This document shows positions 19,179-28,778 of a stretch of DNA of 64,000 nt, piece after piece. Below the pieces are notes generated by a model. It did no database searches and had not been told where the DNA came from. It saw nothing but the letters and a program-made list of their open reading frames with translations. Origin of the DNA: Flammeovirgaceae bacterium UBA2371 (GTDB taxonomy: Bacteria > Bacteroidota > Bacteroidia > Cytophagales > Cyclobacteriaceae); contig DDTF01000034.1 in the NCBI GenBank assembly GCA_002345965.1, positions 1-64,000 on the forward strand, in the 5' to 3' direction. The first letter of the stretch is position 1; the number at the start of each line of letters is the position of its first letter. Position numbers and translations under genes: made by a program.

Positions 19179-20651
19179 CTAGTAATACGTCATACGTCTT
19201 ACCTTCGCTACATGCTTGGCCAGCCTTATCACCTGACGTGTGTAACCGTACTCATTGTCGTACCAAACGTACAACACAATATTCTTCTTGTCGGGGTGAA
19301 TGATCGTAGCAGGGCTGTCAAAGACAGAGCAACATGAATTGCCAATGATGTCATTGGATACCAATTCCTGATTGATAGAGTAGAAAATCTGACTCACCAG
19401 TTTGCCGTTAAGTGCGGCATCTTTGATGAGGCTGTTCACTTCCTCGAGTGACGTTTCGCGTCCTACACTTAAATTCATAATAGCCAGCGATCCATTGGGC
19501 GTAGGTACACGCACTGCATTGGCGGTTAACTTATCTTTCAGGTTTGGGATCACTTTGGTCACCGCTTTGCCGGCACCAGTTTCGGTAATCACCATGTTGA
19601 TTGCTGCAGAACGACCCCTTCGGTTTTTCTTGTGCATGTTGTCCAACAGATTTTGATCGTTGGTGTAAGCATGAACGGTTTCGATATGCCCTTTTTCAAT
19701 CCCTAGTTTATCATTGATTACTTTCAGCACCGGTACAATAGCATTGGTTGTGCAAGAGGCAGCGGAAAAAATATTTTCTTTATCCAGATCCAGTTCATCG
19801 TGGTTTACACCGTAAACGATGTTAGGGAAATCTTTGCCTGGTGCTGTAAGGAGCACCTTGCCTACACCTTTTGCCTTGAGGTGCTTTCCTAATGATTCTC
19901 GGTCACGAAAAGCGCCAGAATTATCAATCACGAGCGCGTTGGTGATGCCATAGGATTCGTAGTCTATGCTCTCAATGTTGTCGGCTTCAATCATGTGTAC
20001 GATCTGACCGTTGATTTTGAGCGTTTTATTTTCGAGGTCTTCTACGATGGTACCTCGGAAAGGTCCGTGCACCGAATCGGTTCTGAGCAGAGCCGCTCTT
20101 TTAATAATGTTTTCGTCTGAATTTCCGCGAGACACAATAGCGCGTAATCTCAATTGCTGACCTTTTCCCGCATTTTGCACCAGTTCTCGCGCAACCAACC
20201 TTCCTATACGTCCAAAACCAAACAGGATCACATCACGGGGTACGAGATTGTGATCTCCGTTATTTTCAAAACGAGTTAGTTTCTTTCTGATAAAGTCTTG
20301 TTTGTTGCTGTATTGTGATTGCTCCTCTTGCCATTCGTAGGTCAGTTTACCGATATCAATTCTGGAAGGCATGTAATTTCCTTCTACCACCAATTTGGCC
20401 AATTCAGCTGAATCGAAAATATTGATAGGCTTGTTCACTACATCTTTGGCGTACTTATGTAAACTCAGAATGCCAGACACACTTTGATCTACCAACCGAT
20501 TTTTAAAAAGCATTAATTCTATACTACGGTCGTAAAAAAGAGTACCGATTGAACTAATTAGGCTGATGGCAGCCATTTCCTGATTAATCCATTTACTCAG
20601 CTCCAGTTCATAACCAGAAGCCGTTCCGTTTTCTGCTACTTTGGTATTCAT
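19179..20651 (-). CDS. gap: Glyceraldehyde-3-phosphate dehydrogenase, long form
   Basis: 490 residues, compared with ~335 for the usual glycolytic enzyme. An extra N-terminal helical region (~1-135) precedes a complete GAPDH fold. The NAD-binding motif is FGFGRIGRLVARE (~144-156) and the catalytic cysteine is Cys300 in AASCTTNAIVP. HAYTNDQN and WYDNEYGY near the C-terminus match the family. Long GAPDHs of this kind occur alongside a normal gap gene in several bacteria and may serve gluconeogenesis or a different cofactor preference; that is inference here. It is monocistronic, with no adjacent pgk or tpi. Confidence 0.94.
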   Translation of the reverse strand: MNTKVAENGTASGYELELSKWINQEMAAISLISSIGTLFYDRSIELMLFKNRLVDQSVSGILSLHKYAKDVVNKPINIFDSAELAKLVVEGNYMPSRIDIGKLTYEWQEEQSQYSNKQDFIRKKLTRFENNGDHNLVPRDVILFGFGRIGRLVARELVQNAGKGQQLRLRAIVSRGNSDENIIKRAALLRTDSVHGPFRGTIVEDLENKTLKINGQIVHMIEADNIESIDYESYGITNALVIDNSGAFRDRESLGKHLKAKGVGKVLLTAPGKDFPNIVYGVNHDELDLDKENIFSAASCTTNAIVPVLKVINDKLGIEKGHIETVHAYTNDQNLLDNMHKKNRRGRSAAINMVITETGAGKAVTKVIPNLKDKLTANAVRVPTPNGSLAIMNLSVGRETSLEEVNSLIKDAALNGKLVSQIFYSINQELVSNDIIGNSCCSVFDSPATIIHPDKKNIVLYVWYDNEYGYTRQVIRLAKHVAKVRRMTYY

Positions 20652-20804
20652 AAGGCAAAAATATCTAAAGGATTTCGTGCAGCCAAAAATGGTTATACCA
20701 GTGGCAAGAGGCTATGATATAGGTCAGGTTAAATACTGAGATATTACATTGCGTGACTCCTCCAGGCCCTGCAGCCGGTATAAAATTGTTGATAACTTTT
20801 TCTA

Positions 20805-22205
20805 TTAGATTGTAACCGCTTCTACTGTTTTATTAAGCCTGCTTTTTTCTGCTGCAAATCCCATCAGATGACTTTCAATGGAGGCTTCGATGGCAGAAGT
20901 TAACAATTTCGGATTTTTGGCTTTCACTGCCTTTACGAAATCGCCAGCAAGTGCCCAGTCACCCCCTCCGTGACCACTGGCTTCATAATCTTTCACATCA
21001 TTCACTTTTACGTCCCATGTGGTTGACTTGCGGGTAAGGAAATCGGTATGGACGAAGGTCTCCATGTCGCCAACAATGTCACCCATCGATCCCATGATTC
21101 GTGTTCTGCGGCCATGGTAAGAGGTAAACGCTTCCATCGAAAAGCTGGCAGTCACATTGTCTTCAAACTGTATGGAAGTGATGTAGTGGTCGGGCTGGTC
21201 GTTTTCCATTCGGTATACACATCGGCCATAATTGGTGGTTCGCAATTGTTCCATGATAAATTCAGGATGTTTGCTTTTGTCTTCGGGCATATCGAATACG
21301 TAGTTGCGTTCCCGATCCCGGTAATAAATTTTAAGGGCAGAATAGGGGCATTGGCTTTCCACTGCACAGCCATCCGTACACCGGGCGGTGCTCCCCTGTG
21401 GCGCATTCTCTTTTCTAAACCACTTCAAGTCTCCGAAAGCAGTAATTTGTTTGCTGGGTTTGCCGATCATCCATCTCAATATGTCCAGGTCATGGCAAGA
21501 CTTGGCAAGGATGATGGGTGTTGTTTGTTTGGAGTTGTGCCAATTGCCCCTCACAAATGAGTGAGACATGTGTACATGTTCAATGGGTTCAAAATGTTGA
21601 ACGCTGATGAGCTCCCCAATAACACCTGACTGGATCATTTCACGAAGTTTCACAAAATAAGGTGCGTAACGCAGTACGTGACAGACTGCAACGATGCGAC
21701 CTGTTTTTTGCGCCATGGCCAAAATATCCCTGCATTCCTTTTCTGTTGGCGCAATGGGTTTTTCCAATAGCACATCATAGCCCATTTGCAGCGCTTTCAT
21801 ACATGGGCCATAGTGAAGGTTGTCAGGCGTTGTGATGATAACGGCATCTGCAAATTTGGGTCGCTTGAATACATCCTCCCATGTTTTAAAGCGATTGTTG
21901 CTATCTATATTGTGTTTTTTGGTATATCGTTCGTTGCGGATGGCAATAGGTTCGGCTACACCAATAACATCAAGTTCGTTGGGAAACTTCACGCCATAAT
22001 CTCCATACACATTACCCCTTGATCCTGCCCCCAGCGTGATGGCTGTAATTGGTTTGTCAAAATCCGAATTGCCAAAAGGCCGTTGTATTAATGTTTTGTG
22101 GTTATTGGCGTCCTCTTTTCCAAACAGTGATTGCGATGCCAACGGTAAGCCAAGCGCAGACAATGTCAGTTTCTTAAGGGCCTTTCTTCGGGTTTCTTTG
22201 CTCAT
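20805..22205 (-). CDS. Gfo/Idh/MocA-family oxidoreductase, Tat-exported
   Basis: 466 residues. The N-terminus has a twin-arginine type leader (TRRKALKKLTLSALGLPLA, residues 4-22), so the protein is likely folded with cofactor and exported. The Rossmann domain follows (~50-170), with ITLGAGSRGN and the dinucleotide-family motif EKPIAPTEKE (~145). The C-terminal domain contains a cysteine cluster (RCTDGCAVESQCPYSA, ~275) seen in a subset of this family, and a catalytic-site-like SCHDLDILRW. Members oxidise sugars, inositols or their derivatives, or hydrolyse glycosides by an NAD-dependent redox route; the substrate cannot be told from sequence. Monocistronic. Confidence 0.9.
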   Translation of the reverse strand: MSKETRRKALKKLTLSALGLPLASQSLFGKEDANNHKTLIQRPFGNSDFDKPITAITLGAGSRGNVYGDYGVKFPNELDVIGVAEPIAIRNERYTKKHNIDSNNRFKTWEDVFKRPKFADAVIITTPDNLHYGPCMKALQMGYDVLLEKPIAPTEKECRDILAMAQKTGRIVAVCHVLRYAPYFVKLREMIQSGVIGELISVQHFEPIEHVHMSHSFVRGNWHNSKQTTPIILAKSCHDLDILRWMIGKPSKQITAFGDLKWFRKENAPQGSTARCTDGCAVESQCPYSALKIYYRDRERNYVFDMPEDKSKHPEFIMEQLRTTNYGRCVYRMENDQPDHYITSIQFEDNVTASFSMEAFTSYHGRRTRIMGSMGDIVGDMETFVHTDFLTRKSTTWDVKVNDVKDYEASGHGGGDWALAGDFVKAVKAKNPKLLTSAIEASIESHLMGFAAEKSRLNKTVEAVTI

Positions 22206-22336
22206 AAATGATAAGGTTAATCATTAAAGATAACAATCGATTGTTAAAATCAGCAAGAGAAAAGAGGGATATGGTGGGGAACAAAAGCAGGTGGGTATCT
22301 TAATTAAATAGTTATCTTTAAGTTAAGATTCGTTTT

Positions 22337-22972
22337 ATGGCATCGGTTGATTGGAAAAAGGAAATTAAACCCCTGATTAAAAAATACAAAGGCAAACAGC
22401 ATCCTTTGGATCATCATTATAATCCCTATGAATTGTTGGTCATGGTGGTGTTGTCGGCACAGGATTCAGATCGCAACATCAATAAAATAGCACCCGAGTT
22501 ATTTGCTGCCTTTCCTGATATGGCCGCCTTGTCAAGGGCTGATAGCGATTCACTTTTTCCTTTTGTTCAAAAGGTGAGGAGCTCTAGAAAAAAAACAAAG
22601 TGGCTTCTGGAGATTGCTGCTCAACTCAAGCAAGACAAAAACATTCCAACCACGCTGGAGGAATTAACAGCACTTCCTGGAATAGGCAGAAAATCTGCCA
22701 ATGTAATCAAGCGTGAAATGGGAGTTGAAGCTGAGGGTATAATTGTTGATCTTCATGTTGTACGAGTTGCTCCACGAATTGGAGTTGCTGCTGGTTCCGA
22801 TCCCAAGAAATTAGAGAAGCAAATGATGGAGGTATTTGATGCTAAAGATTGGGGTGAAGTGGGAATGGCCATCTCTTTTTTGGGTCGTGAAATATGCAGA
22901 CCCAGCAATCCCAAGTGTCCGGAATGTGTAATGAATAAGGTTTGTAGTTTCTACAAAGAGATGCCTTCTTGA
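22337..22972 (+). CDS. nth: Endonuclease III (DNA glycosylase/AP lyase)
   Basis: 211 residues, the usual size. It removes oxidised pyrimidines and cuts at abasic sites in base-excision repair. Helix-hairpin-helix LTALPGIGRKSANVI carries catalytic Lys119, and the catalytic aspartate is Asp138 in IIVDLHVVRVAPRIG, equivalent to K120/D138 of the E. coli enzyme. The C-terminal cluster loop has the exact C-x6-C-x2-C-x5-C spacing (CRPSNPKCPECVMNKVC) for [4Fe-4S]. Convergent with the helicase gene. A TATCTTTA stretch just upstream resembles a -7 box. Confidence 0.96.
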   Translation: MASVDWKKEIKPLIKKYKGKQHPLDHHYNPYELLVMVVLSAQDSDRNINKIAPELFAAFPDMAALSRADSDSLFPFVQKVRSSRKKTKWLLEIAAQLKQDKNIPTTLEELTALPGIGRKSANVIKREMGVEAEGIIVDLHVVRVAPRIGVAAGSDPKKLEKQMMEVFDAKDWGEVGMAISFLGREICRPSNPKCPECVMNKVCSFYKEMPS

Positions 22973-23024
22973 AAGGCTTTCAAAATAGCAGCAGTTTTGT
23001 ATTTTTTAAACAGGTAGGATTTAT

Positions 23025-24344
23025 CTAATTGGCAACCTCAATTTTTACCTTTTTATTTTTTAGTTTTTCGTTCTTTATTTTGCTTAGTGCCTGGTTGGCC
23101 AATGATCGTTTCACCGCCACGTAGGAGGAAAAATCGAGGGAAGTAATGATGCCAATGTCACTGCTGGACAGGCCCCCCTTTTTGGTAAGCAAGCCTACGA
23201 TATCTCCTTTGCTGATTTTGTCCTTTTTTCCTGCGCTGATATAAAGACAAACGAACAGTGGGGCGGGAGGAAGTTGAAGTTTAGGATGAACAGGATGTGT
23301 TGCAATGGATTTATCAATATAATCTGGAAGCGACTCATCATCGGCAATTACGAGGTAGGCTTTACCATCGGCATGCATGCGTGCGGTACGGCCATTGCGA
23401 TGGATGAATGCCTCTTCCTTAGGGGGTAATTGATAGTGAACCACATGTTTTATCTCGGGGATGTCCAGTCCGCGTGAAGCCAGGTCTGTGGCGATGAGCA
23501 CATTGTGTGCTCCAGCCCTGAATTTGATCAGGTTCTTCTCCCGATCTATTTGTTCCATGGCCCCATGCAGCACGCCATGTTCAAACTGGTGTTTGTTCAA
23601 GAGGGCGCTGATTCTATCTACTGCTTCTCGGTGGTTACAAAATACGAGGCATACTTCCTGGTTAAATCCGGCTACCAAACGCATGAGTGTTTCCACTTTA
23701 TCGGTACTTTTTGTATGTACCAGTTTTAATTCCAGTTTAGAGTCCGCTTCGTCTTTGAGGTAATTGATGGTTTCTGGATTTTTAAACGGCAGAAAATCAG
23801 GCCATACGTCAAGGCGTGTGGCAGAGGTTAGCAAGTGTCGCTGTTTTCCGCTCATCGCTTTGAAAAGAATTGCCAGTTGATCGTGAAATCCCATTTGCAA
23901 CGACTTGTCGAATTCATCCAGTACTACCATTTTGATAGTTCGTGCATCGAAAGATTTTCGTAAAATATGATCGGCCAGCCTGCCTGGTGTTCCTATAATC
24001 ACAGCAGGAGCCTCACTCAAACTATTTTGTTCTACTTTTACAGAATGGCCACCATAGCAAATGCTCACTTTATAGGAGGTCTTCATTGTTCTGAATACCT
24101 GCTCAATCTGAAGTGACAATTCACGAGAGGGTGCCACTATGAGCGCTTGTACACCAGTGCCATCGGGGCGAAGCTGGCTGATTAGCGGAAGCAGAAAAGC
24201 CAGGGTTTTGCCCGACCCGGTAGGGGCCAACAACATAAGGTCGTCAGCTTTGAAGGCCTTTTTGATAACTTCTTGCTGCATTTCATTCAATTCAGCGATA
24301 GATAAGTTCTTTAGAAATTCAGCGTAATCCATATTCTTGCTCAT
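23025..24344 (-). CDS. DEAD-box-family RNA helicase, DbpA-like
   Basis: 439 residues. RecA domain 1 carries the Q-motif region, Walker A APTGSGKT, PSREL, and motif II written DEFD (VVLDEFDKS) instead of DEAD; motif III is TSAT. RecA domain 2 carries IATDLASRGLDIPE and HRNGRTAR. The C-terminal ~75 residues (KKDKISKGDIVGLLTKKGGL, then FSSYVAVKRSLANQAL) match the DbpA RNA-binding domain, which in E. coli targets helicase activity to 23S rRNA helix 92. A role in ribosome large-subunit assembly is therefore likely. The DEFD variant keeps both acidic residues, so ATP hydrolysis should be retained. Confidence 0.93.
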   Translation of the reverse strand: MSKNMDYAEFLKNLSIAELNEMQQEVIKKAFKADDLMLLAPTGSGKTLAFLLPLISQLRPDGTGVQALIVAPSRELSLQIEQVFRTMKTSYKVSICYGGHSVKVEQNSLSEAPAVIIGTPGRLADHILRKSFDARTIKMVVLDEFDKSLQMGFHDQLAILFKAMSGKQRHLLTSATRLDVWPDFLPFKNPETINYLKDEADSKLELKLVHTKSTDKVETLMRLVAGFNQEVCLVFCNHREAVDRISALLNKHQFEHGVLHGAMEQIDREKNLIKFRAGAHNVLIATDLASRGLDIPEIKHVVHYQLPPKEEAFIHRNGRTARMHADGKAYLVIADDESLPDYIDKSIATHPVHPKLQLPPAPLFVCLYISAGKKDKISKGDIVGLLTKKGGLSSSDIGIITSLDFSSYVAVKRSLANQALSKIKNEKLKNKKVKIEVAN

Positions 24345-24560
24345 TTTGAATTTGCAAAGGTAGCCTTATGCACATGGCTTTTTCGATCATTTTGAGTTTT
24401 GTATTACTTTATTTCCAATTACAACCTTATGCGGCATTATTTATGCTTTAGAAGGTGCTATGGGCTCATGAGATAAATGGTTTATTGTTCCTTTACCTCT
24501 TTTTATGTCCACTTATTTTTTTAAAATTTGAACTAAGAAAAACACACTAAATCAACAGCC

Positions 24561-25076
24561 ATGAACAGAATAAATACTATGATATTGGCACTCGGTCTGA
24601 TGGTCGTTGCGCCAGGATTTGCTCAGGATAAGCAAGTGAGTCGTCCGGCAGATATAGGGGAGAGTGAATTTGATGATTTCAAGAACAGCTCGTTTAACGT
24701 GATGGATGAATCAAGCAAATTGAAGCGGGATCTAACTCATATCGATAATGAAATTAAAGAGTACTCCGGAGTGATGTCAACAGTAGCAACTGATAAAATC
24801 AAGGGACATTATCAGGCGCTTACCGGCATTAGGGGAGAGGTTGAAAAAGTAAATTCCAACATTGCTCAATTAGACGAAAAAGGTAAAGATGTTGTAGCAA
24901 ATGCCAGCAAGGTTACACCCAAATTGAAGTCTGTAAAAGCAACTGCCAATACTAAAAAATCAATTGAAGGACTGGATGTGGCCAAAGGAAACATGAAATC
25001 CATTGCTGAAATGTTGCAAAAGGACACTCAACTGCTGGCAGCCGAACTCAAGTCCAGGGGAGAGCCCATAGAATAA
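24561..25076 (+). CDS. Secreted coiled-coil protein of unknown function
   Basis: 171 residues with a signal peptide (MNRINTMILALGLMVVAPG, cleavage after FAQ). The mature part is almost all helical and rich in Lys, Glu, Asp and Ser, with heptad-like spacing (~45-165), so a periplasmic or secreted coiled coil is likely. No known family recognised. A strong hairpin terminator follows 13 bp after the stop, and the CHAT-TPR gene starts 27 bp beyond that on the same strand, so the two may share a promoter with attenuated read-through. Confidence 0.7.
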   Translation: MNRINTMILALGLMVVAPGFAQDKQVSRPADIGESEFDDFKNSSFNVMDESSKLKRDLTHIDNEIKEYSGVMSTVATDKIKGHYQALTGIRGEVEKVNSNIAQLDEKGKDVVANASKVTPKLKSVKATANTKKSIEGLDVAKGNMKSIAEMLQKDTQLLAAELKSRGEPIE

Positions 25077-25089
25077 TTCAACTGTTCTT

Positions 25090-25127
25090 AGAGAGACCTT
25101 GATCCAGCTGAGGTCTCTCTTTTTTTA
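25090..25127 (+). terminator. Rho-independent terminator
   Basis: A 10-bp perfect inverted repeat (AGAGAGACCT / AGGTCTCTCT) with an 11-base loop, followed by a run of seven T. It lies between the small coiled-coil gene and the CHAT gene and should reduce or stop transcription into the latter. Confidence 0.88.
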
Positions 25128-25153
25128 AATTAAATAATCAAAATTTAACAATT

Positions 25154-27970
25154 GTGATTCGCTTATTCATTGCTTTCTTTTTTCTGGCTTTCGTACAATT
25201 TCAAGCACACGGTCAGGATGTGCTGGATATGTTTGGAAAAAAACTTTCTAAAAAAATTAGTAATAAGGGAAGTGAGAAGGTCGCCAGCCTCGATTCAGTA
25301 GACTTTCAATTTGCGATATCACTCAATCAAAGTGCTGGTTTTTTCGATGTAGAACAAAAGGGTGAGACGGCTTCCACTTTATTGTATCAACTCAAGGATG
25401 AATCGGATAAAACCAAATTGGAGCTGGCAAGAGAAAATCTCGAAACGGGTATTGGCCTGTTTGAATTCAACCGTTACAAAATGGCGGAGATGTATGTGCT
25501 GGATACGAAAGCCATGCTGGAGAACAATGGACTCACCAATGAGTTGGTTTATTTGCGCACCCTATCCAATTTGGGCCTGATCTATCTGGTACAAGGCAAA
25601 ACACTGGCAGCTGAATCTCTCATTCTTGAATCGCTCATGGAAAGTGAAAAGGCTTTGGGTAAATCCAGTGCCGCTTACATCGCCAATCTGAACAATTACG
25701 CGAAGCTCCATCAGTCATTGGGGAAGTACAACGAGGCAGAGAAAGAATTTGATGAAGCACTGCAGCTGTGCCAGTCTTTTTTTGGAGAGGGAATGCAACA
25801 GGCCATTATACTGAACAACAAGGCCATGCTTTTGCATGTGATGGGGCGCTATGAAGATGCCTTTGCACTCATGAACCTGGCTATGAAGTCTTCAGAAGTA
25901 GCTCCAAAAAAATTCCTAAAGTCGGGAGAAAATTCTTTTGATAATCGAAAGTTCAGGGCTAACCTGGCTACCATGTATCAGCTATCCGGTAGATATGAAG
26001 AAGCGGAACAGAATTTCCTTGCCATAAAAAAGGTATTTGAAAACAGAGGCCAGTCAAAGAACATTGAGTATGCAGGGCTATTGAACCAATTGGGTATTCT
26101 TTACATTCAAATGGGAAAGAATGAACTGGTGCGCGATCTGCTTGTGCAATCCGGTGAAATCTACCGGAAAAGATTTGGTGATCAGAATGTCTACTTCGCC
26201 AAAGTGTTGAATGACCTTGGAAACTTTTATCGACAAACGGGTAACTTCGAAGGAGCGGAGAAACAACTCACACGTGCTTATGAGGTGAGAGGTGTTATAT
26301 TGGAGCCACTGCATCCTGATTACATACGAACACAAGAGGACCTTGCCATTCTCTACTGGAAAACAAACCGGCCCAAAGAGGCCTATGATTTATACAAAGA
26401 GGTGATGACCAAGACCATCGACTTTACCAATCGTTATTTTCCTCCGATGAGTGAAGCAGAAAAATCAAAATTCTGGGATGTGACGGCACCACGGTTTCAA
26501 CGTTTCTATAATTTTTCCATGGAAAATCATGCTGCAATTCCAGCACTTCAAACTGATTTTTACAACTATCACATCGCCACCAAGGCTTTACTGATCAACA
26601 GCACCAATAAAGTAAAGCAGGCCATACTCAACAGCAGTGATGCTGCATTAAAAAGAGATTACATCCAGTGGCTGGATCAAAAGGAACAGCTGGCACAGAT
26701 GTATGGGTTTTCTAAAGAAAAATTAAAAGAACAAAATATAAACCTGGACGAACTAGAGCGGCAGGTTAATGCCATGGAAAGGGCATTGTCGGAAAGATCT
26801 TCGATTTTCACAGCTGGTTATACCGCTCAACCGATTACCCACAACCAACTGCTTGATTTGTTGAATGAAAATGAAGCGATTGTGGATATTGTACGTGTGC
26901 GCCTCTTTGATCAGGACTTTAAAGATGAAAGCAAATATGTAGTTTTTGTATTAACGAAGGGGAAAGGTATTCAGGTGATTGAATTGGAAAATGGCAATCA
27001 GTTGGAAACGCGTTATAGTAAATATTACCGCACAGCTATTCAGCAAAGACTTCCCGATGAATATTCGTATCAACAATTCTGGAGTCGTATCGAACCAGCC
27101 CTTGCGGGAAAGCGGGTGCTCTACGTTTCTCCTGATGGCGTGTACAATCAATTGAATTTGAATACGCTTGTCAATGGAAAAGGAGAGTACAACGTCAACC
27201 GCTATGATATGGCCATCCTTGGTAATGCCAAGGATTTGATTGACATCAAGTCACGTAAAGCATCTGCTGGAAGCAAAAGTGCTTTCCTTCTTGGTTACCC
27301 CGATTATGCTACAGACGCGGTGCCACCACTGCCGGGTACTAAAGTAGAGTTAGAAAACATATCAAAAGTTTTGAAGACTGCCAGTTATAATGTGACGCAG
27401 CGGATGCAAAAGGAGGCTACAGAGAAAAGTATTAAAACTATTAAAGCGCCTACAGTCGTGCACATTGCAACACACGGATATTTTTTGCAGGATGTTCAAG
27501 GCGCCAAGGGTTCTGTATATGGCATAGATGCCGAGAATGCTTCCAATAACCCGCTGTTGCGCAGTGGACTAATCTTAGCTGATTCAAAAATAGCGATGAC
27601 TAATGCGGAGTCGGTAGATATTTCCAATGAGGAGAATGGAGTGCTAACCGCCTATGAAGCCATGAACCTGGACCTGGAAGGAACAGATCTGGTAATCATG
27701 AGTGCCTGCGAAACCGGACTGGGAGACGTAAAATCAGGAGAAGGTGTGTATGGATTGCAGCGATCGTTTTTGGTAGCAGGTGCTGATGCATTGATCATGA
27801 GCCTGTGGAAGGTAGATGATGAGGCTACCCAATTGCTGATGTCCAATTTTTATACGCAATGGGTAAAAACCGGGAACAAGCAAAAAGCCTTTAAGCAAGC
27901 TCAAGTACAATTGATGGCCAAATACAAGGAGCCCTACTATTGGGGAGCATTTGTAATGATTGGTCTTTAA
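25154..27970 (+). CDS. Secreted CHAT-domain protein with TPR repeats
   Basis: 938 residues with a signal peptide (MIRLFIAFFFLAFVQFQAHG) from a GTG start; no in-frame ATG serves better. TPR-like repeats run from ~105 to ~430 (for example AYIANLNNYAKLHQSLGKY and NRPKEAYDLYKEV), followed by a helical linker with coiled coil (~500-560). A C-terminal CHAT caspase-like peptidase domain (~640-938) has catalytic His774 in VVHIATHGYF and Cys852 in IMSACETGLGD, plus the conserved LWKVDDEAT and PYYWGAFV. CHAT proteases elsewhere act on specific partners; here export predicts a periplasmic or surface role. Convergent with the next gene. A larger relative lies at 59267-62959. Confidence 0.92.
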   Translation: MIRLFIAFFFLAFVQFQAHGQDVLDMFGKKLSKKISNKGSEKVASLDSVDFQFAISLNQSAGFFDVEQKGETASTLLYQLKDESDKTKLELARENLETGIGLFEFNRYKMAEMYVLDTKAMLENNGLTNELVYLRTLSNLGLIYLVQGKTLAAESLILESLMESEKALGKSSAAYIANLNNYAKLHQSLGKYNEAEKEFDEALQLCQSFFGEGMQQAIILNNKAMLLHVMGRYEDAFALMNLAMKSSEVAPKKFLKSGENSFDNRKFRANLATMYQLSGRYEEAEQNFLAIKKVFENRGQSKNIEYAGLLNQLGILYIQMGKNELVRDLLVQSGEIYRKRFGDQNVYFAKVLNDLGNFYRQTGNFEGAEKQLTRAYEVRGVILEPLHPDYIRTQEDLAILYWKTNRPKEAYDLYKEVMTKTIDFTNRYFPPMSEAEKSKFWDVTAPRFQRFYNFSMENHAAIPALQTDFYNYHIATKALLINSTNKVKQAILNSSDAALKRDYIQWLDQKEQLAQMYGFSKEKLKEQNINLDELERQVNAMERALSERSSIFTAGYTAQPITHNQLLDLLNENEAIVDIVRVRLFDQDFKDESKYVVFVLTKGKGIQVIELENGNQLETRYSKYYRTAIQQRLPDEYSYQQFWSRIEPALAGKRVLYVSPDGVYNQLNLNTLVNGKGEYNVNRYDMAILGNAKDLIDIKSRKASAGSKSAFLLGYPDYATDAVPPLPGTKVELENISKVLKTASYNVTQRMQKEATEKSIKTIKAPTVVHIATHGYFLQDVQGAKGSVYGIDAENASNNPLLRSGLILADSKIAMTNAESVDISNEENGVLTAYEAMNLDLEGTDLVIMSACETGLGDVKSGEGVYGLQRSFLVAGADALIMSLWKVDDEATQLLMSNFYTQWVKTGNKQKAFKQAQVQLMAKYKEPYYWGAFVMIGL

Positions 27971-27982
27971 AGGCCCAGCACT

Positions 27983-28642
27983 TTATTGATCCTTCAGCAA
28001 TCGTGCTCCCCTGTAAAGCAAATAAGCAGCAACGGCCATCAGCATATGACTTAAGTCAATGTGATTGAACCAGATGTTTATGCTGACTTCATTCATAAAT
28101 ATCAAAGCAGCAATACTGGCAACCAGCACCCCCATAATAATGATACCACTTCCAGGGTCTCTTGTTTTTAGGTAAACAAATCCATGAAAAGTGAGCACTA
28201 TGGCAAGTAGTCCATATCCTGAATGGAATTCAACCCACTGAAAATCCAGGGTATAGATAGTAATGGCCATTACTGTGAAAAGCTCTACGATGTTGAGTGC
28301 GAGAAAGAACTTGCCAATGCGTGGATGGACAAGCGATTTGGCATGTTCAATGGACGACCTTTCTATAAGTGCGATAGAAAACATGCTGATGATCCAGCCA
28401 GGTAGTTTCCAGGCAAAGGAGAATAAATACAAAAAACCGTGCCCTATGATGCCACCAAAGAGGGTGGCCAGACCCATTAACAAAAAATACAACCGAAAAA
28501 AAAGCTGGGTTCTTCCAGATCGCTTTTGTTGTGTTAATCGGTAATAGGCAGTTAAACAAACAGCAGATACCACAAGGTCGGTGAGCATATTGACAGGCTC
28601 ATCGATTCTAATTCCTAAAAGATGTATGGAAGGTTGCGGCAA
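27983..28642 (-). CDS. Multi-pass membrane protein of unknown function
   Basis: 219 residues with about seven hydrophobic helices and short loops. Conserved-looking polar residues lie in or near the membrane: EPVNMLTDL at the start, GGIIGHGFLY, VEFHSGYG, and HIDLSHM in the last third. The spacing of histidines and aspartates is reminiscent of membrane hydrolases of the CREST type, but I cannot support an enzymatic call. Convergent with the CHAT gene (12 bp between stops). Promoter region not evident. Confidence 0.65.
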   Translation of the reverse strand: MPQPSIHLLGIRIDEPVNMLTDLVVSAVCLTAYYRLTQQKRSGRTQLFFRLYFLLMGLATLFGGIIGHGFLYLFSFAWKLPGWIISMFSIALIERSSIEHAKSLVHPRIGKFFLALNIVELFTVMAITIYTLDFQWVEFHSGYGLLAIVLTFHGFVYLKTRDPGSGIIIMGVLVASIAALIFMNEVSINIWFNHIDLSHMLMAVAAYLLYRGARLLKDQ

Positions 28643-28778
28643 GAAGGCTAAGGTATAGAATAACAGATTCTAAAGTACTCAATTTACCGAAAGACTTCAC
28701 CAACATGTTTAAAGTTTGATGGCTTTGCAACAATATTGAATTGAGCAAACATGAATTCTCTTTTTGATGTGATAAAAG

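Noticed and set aside
21048..21560. Plus-strand open frame inside the Gfo/Idh gene
   Set aside because: Antisense shadow; the minus-strand protein has a Tat leader and full family motifs.
25154..27970. CHAT-gasdermin or CRISPR-linked CHAT defence
   Set aside because: There is no gasdermin gene or CRISPR locus nearby, and the signal peptide argues for export.
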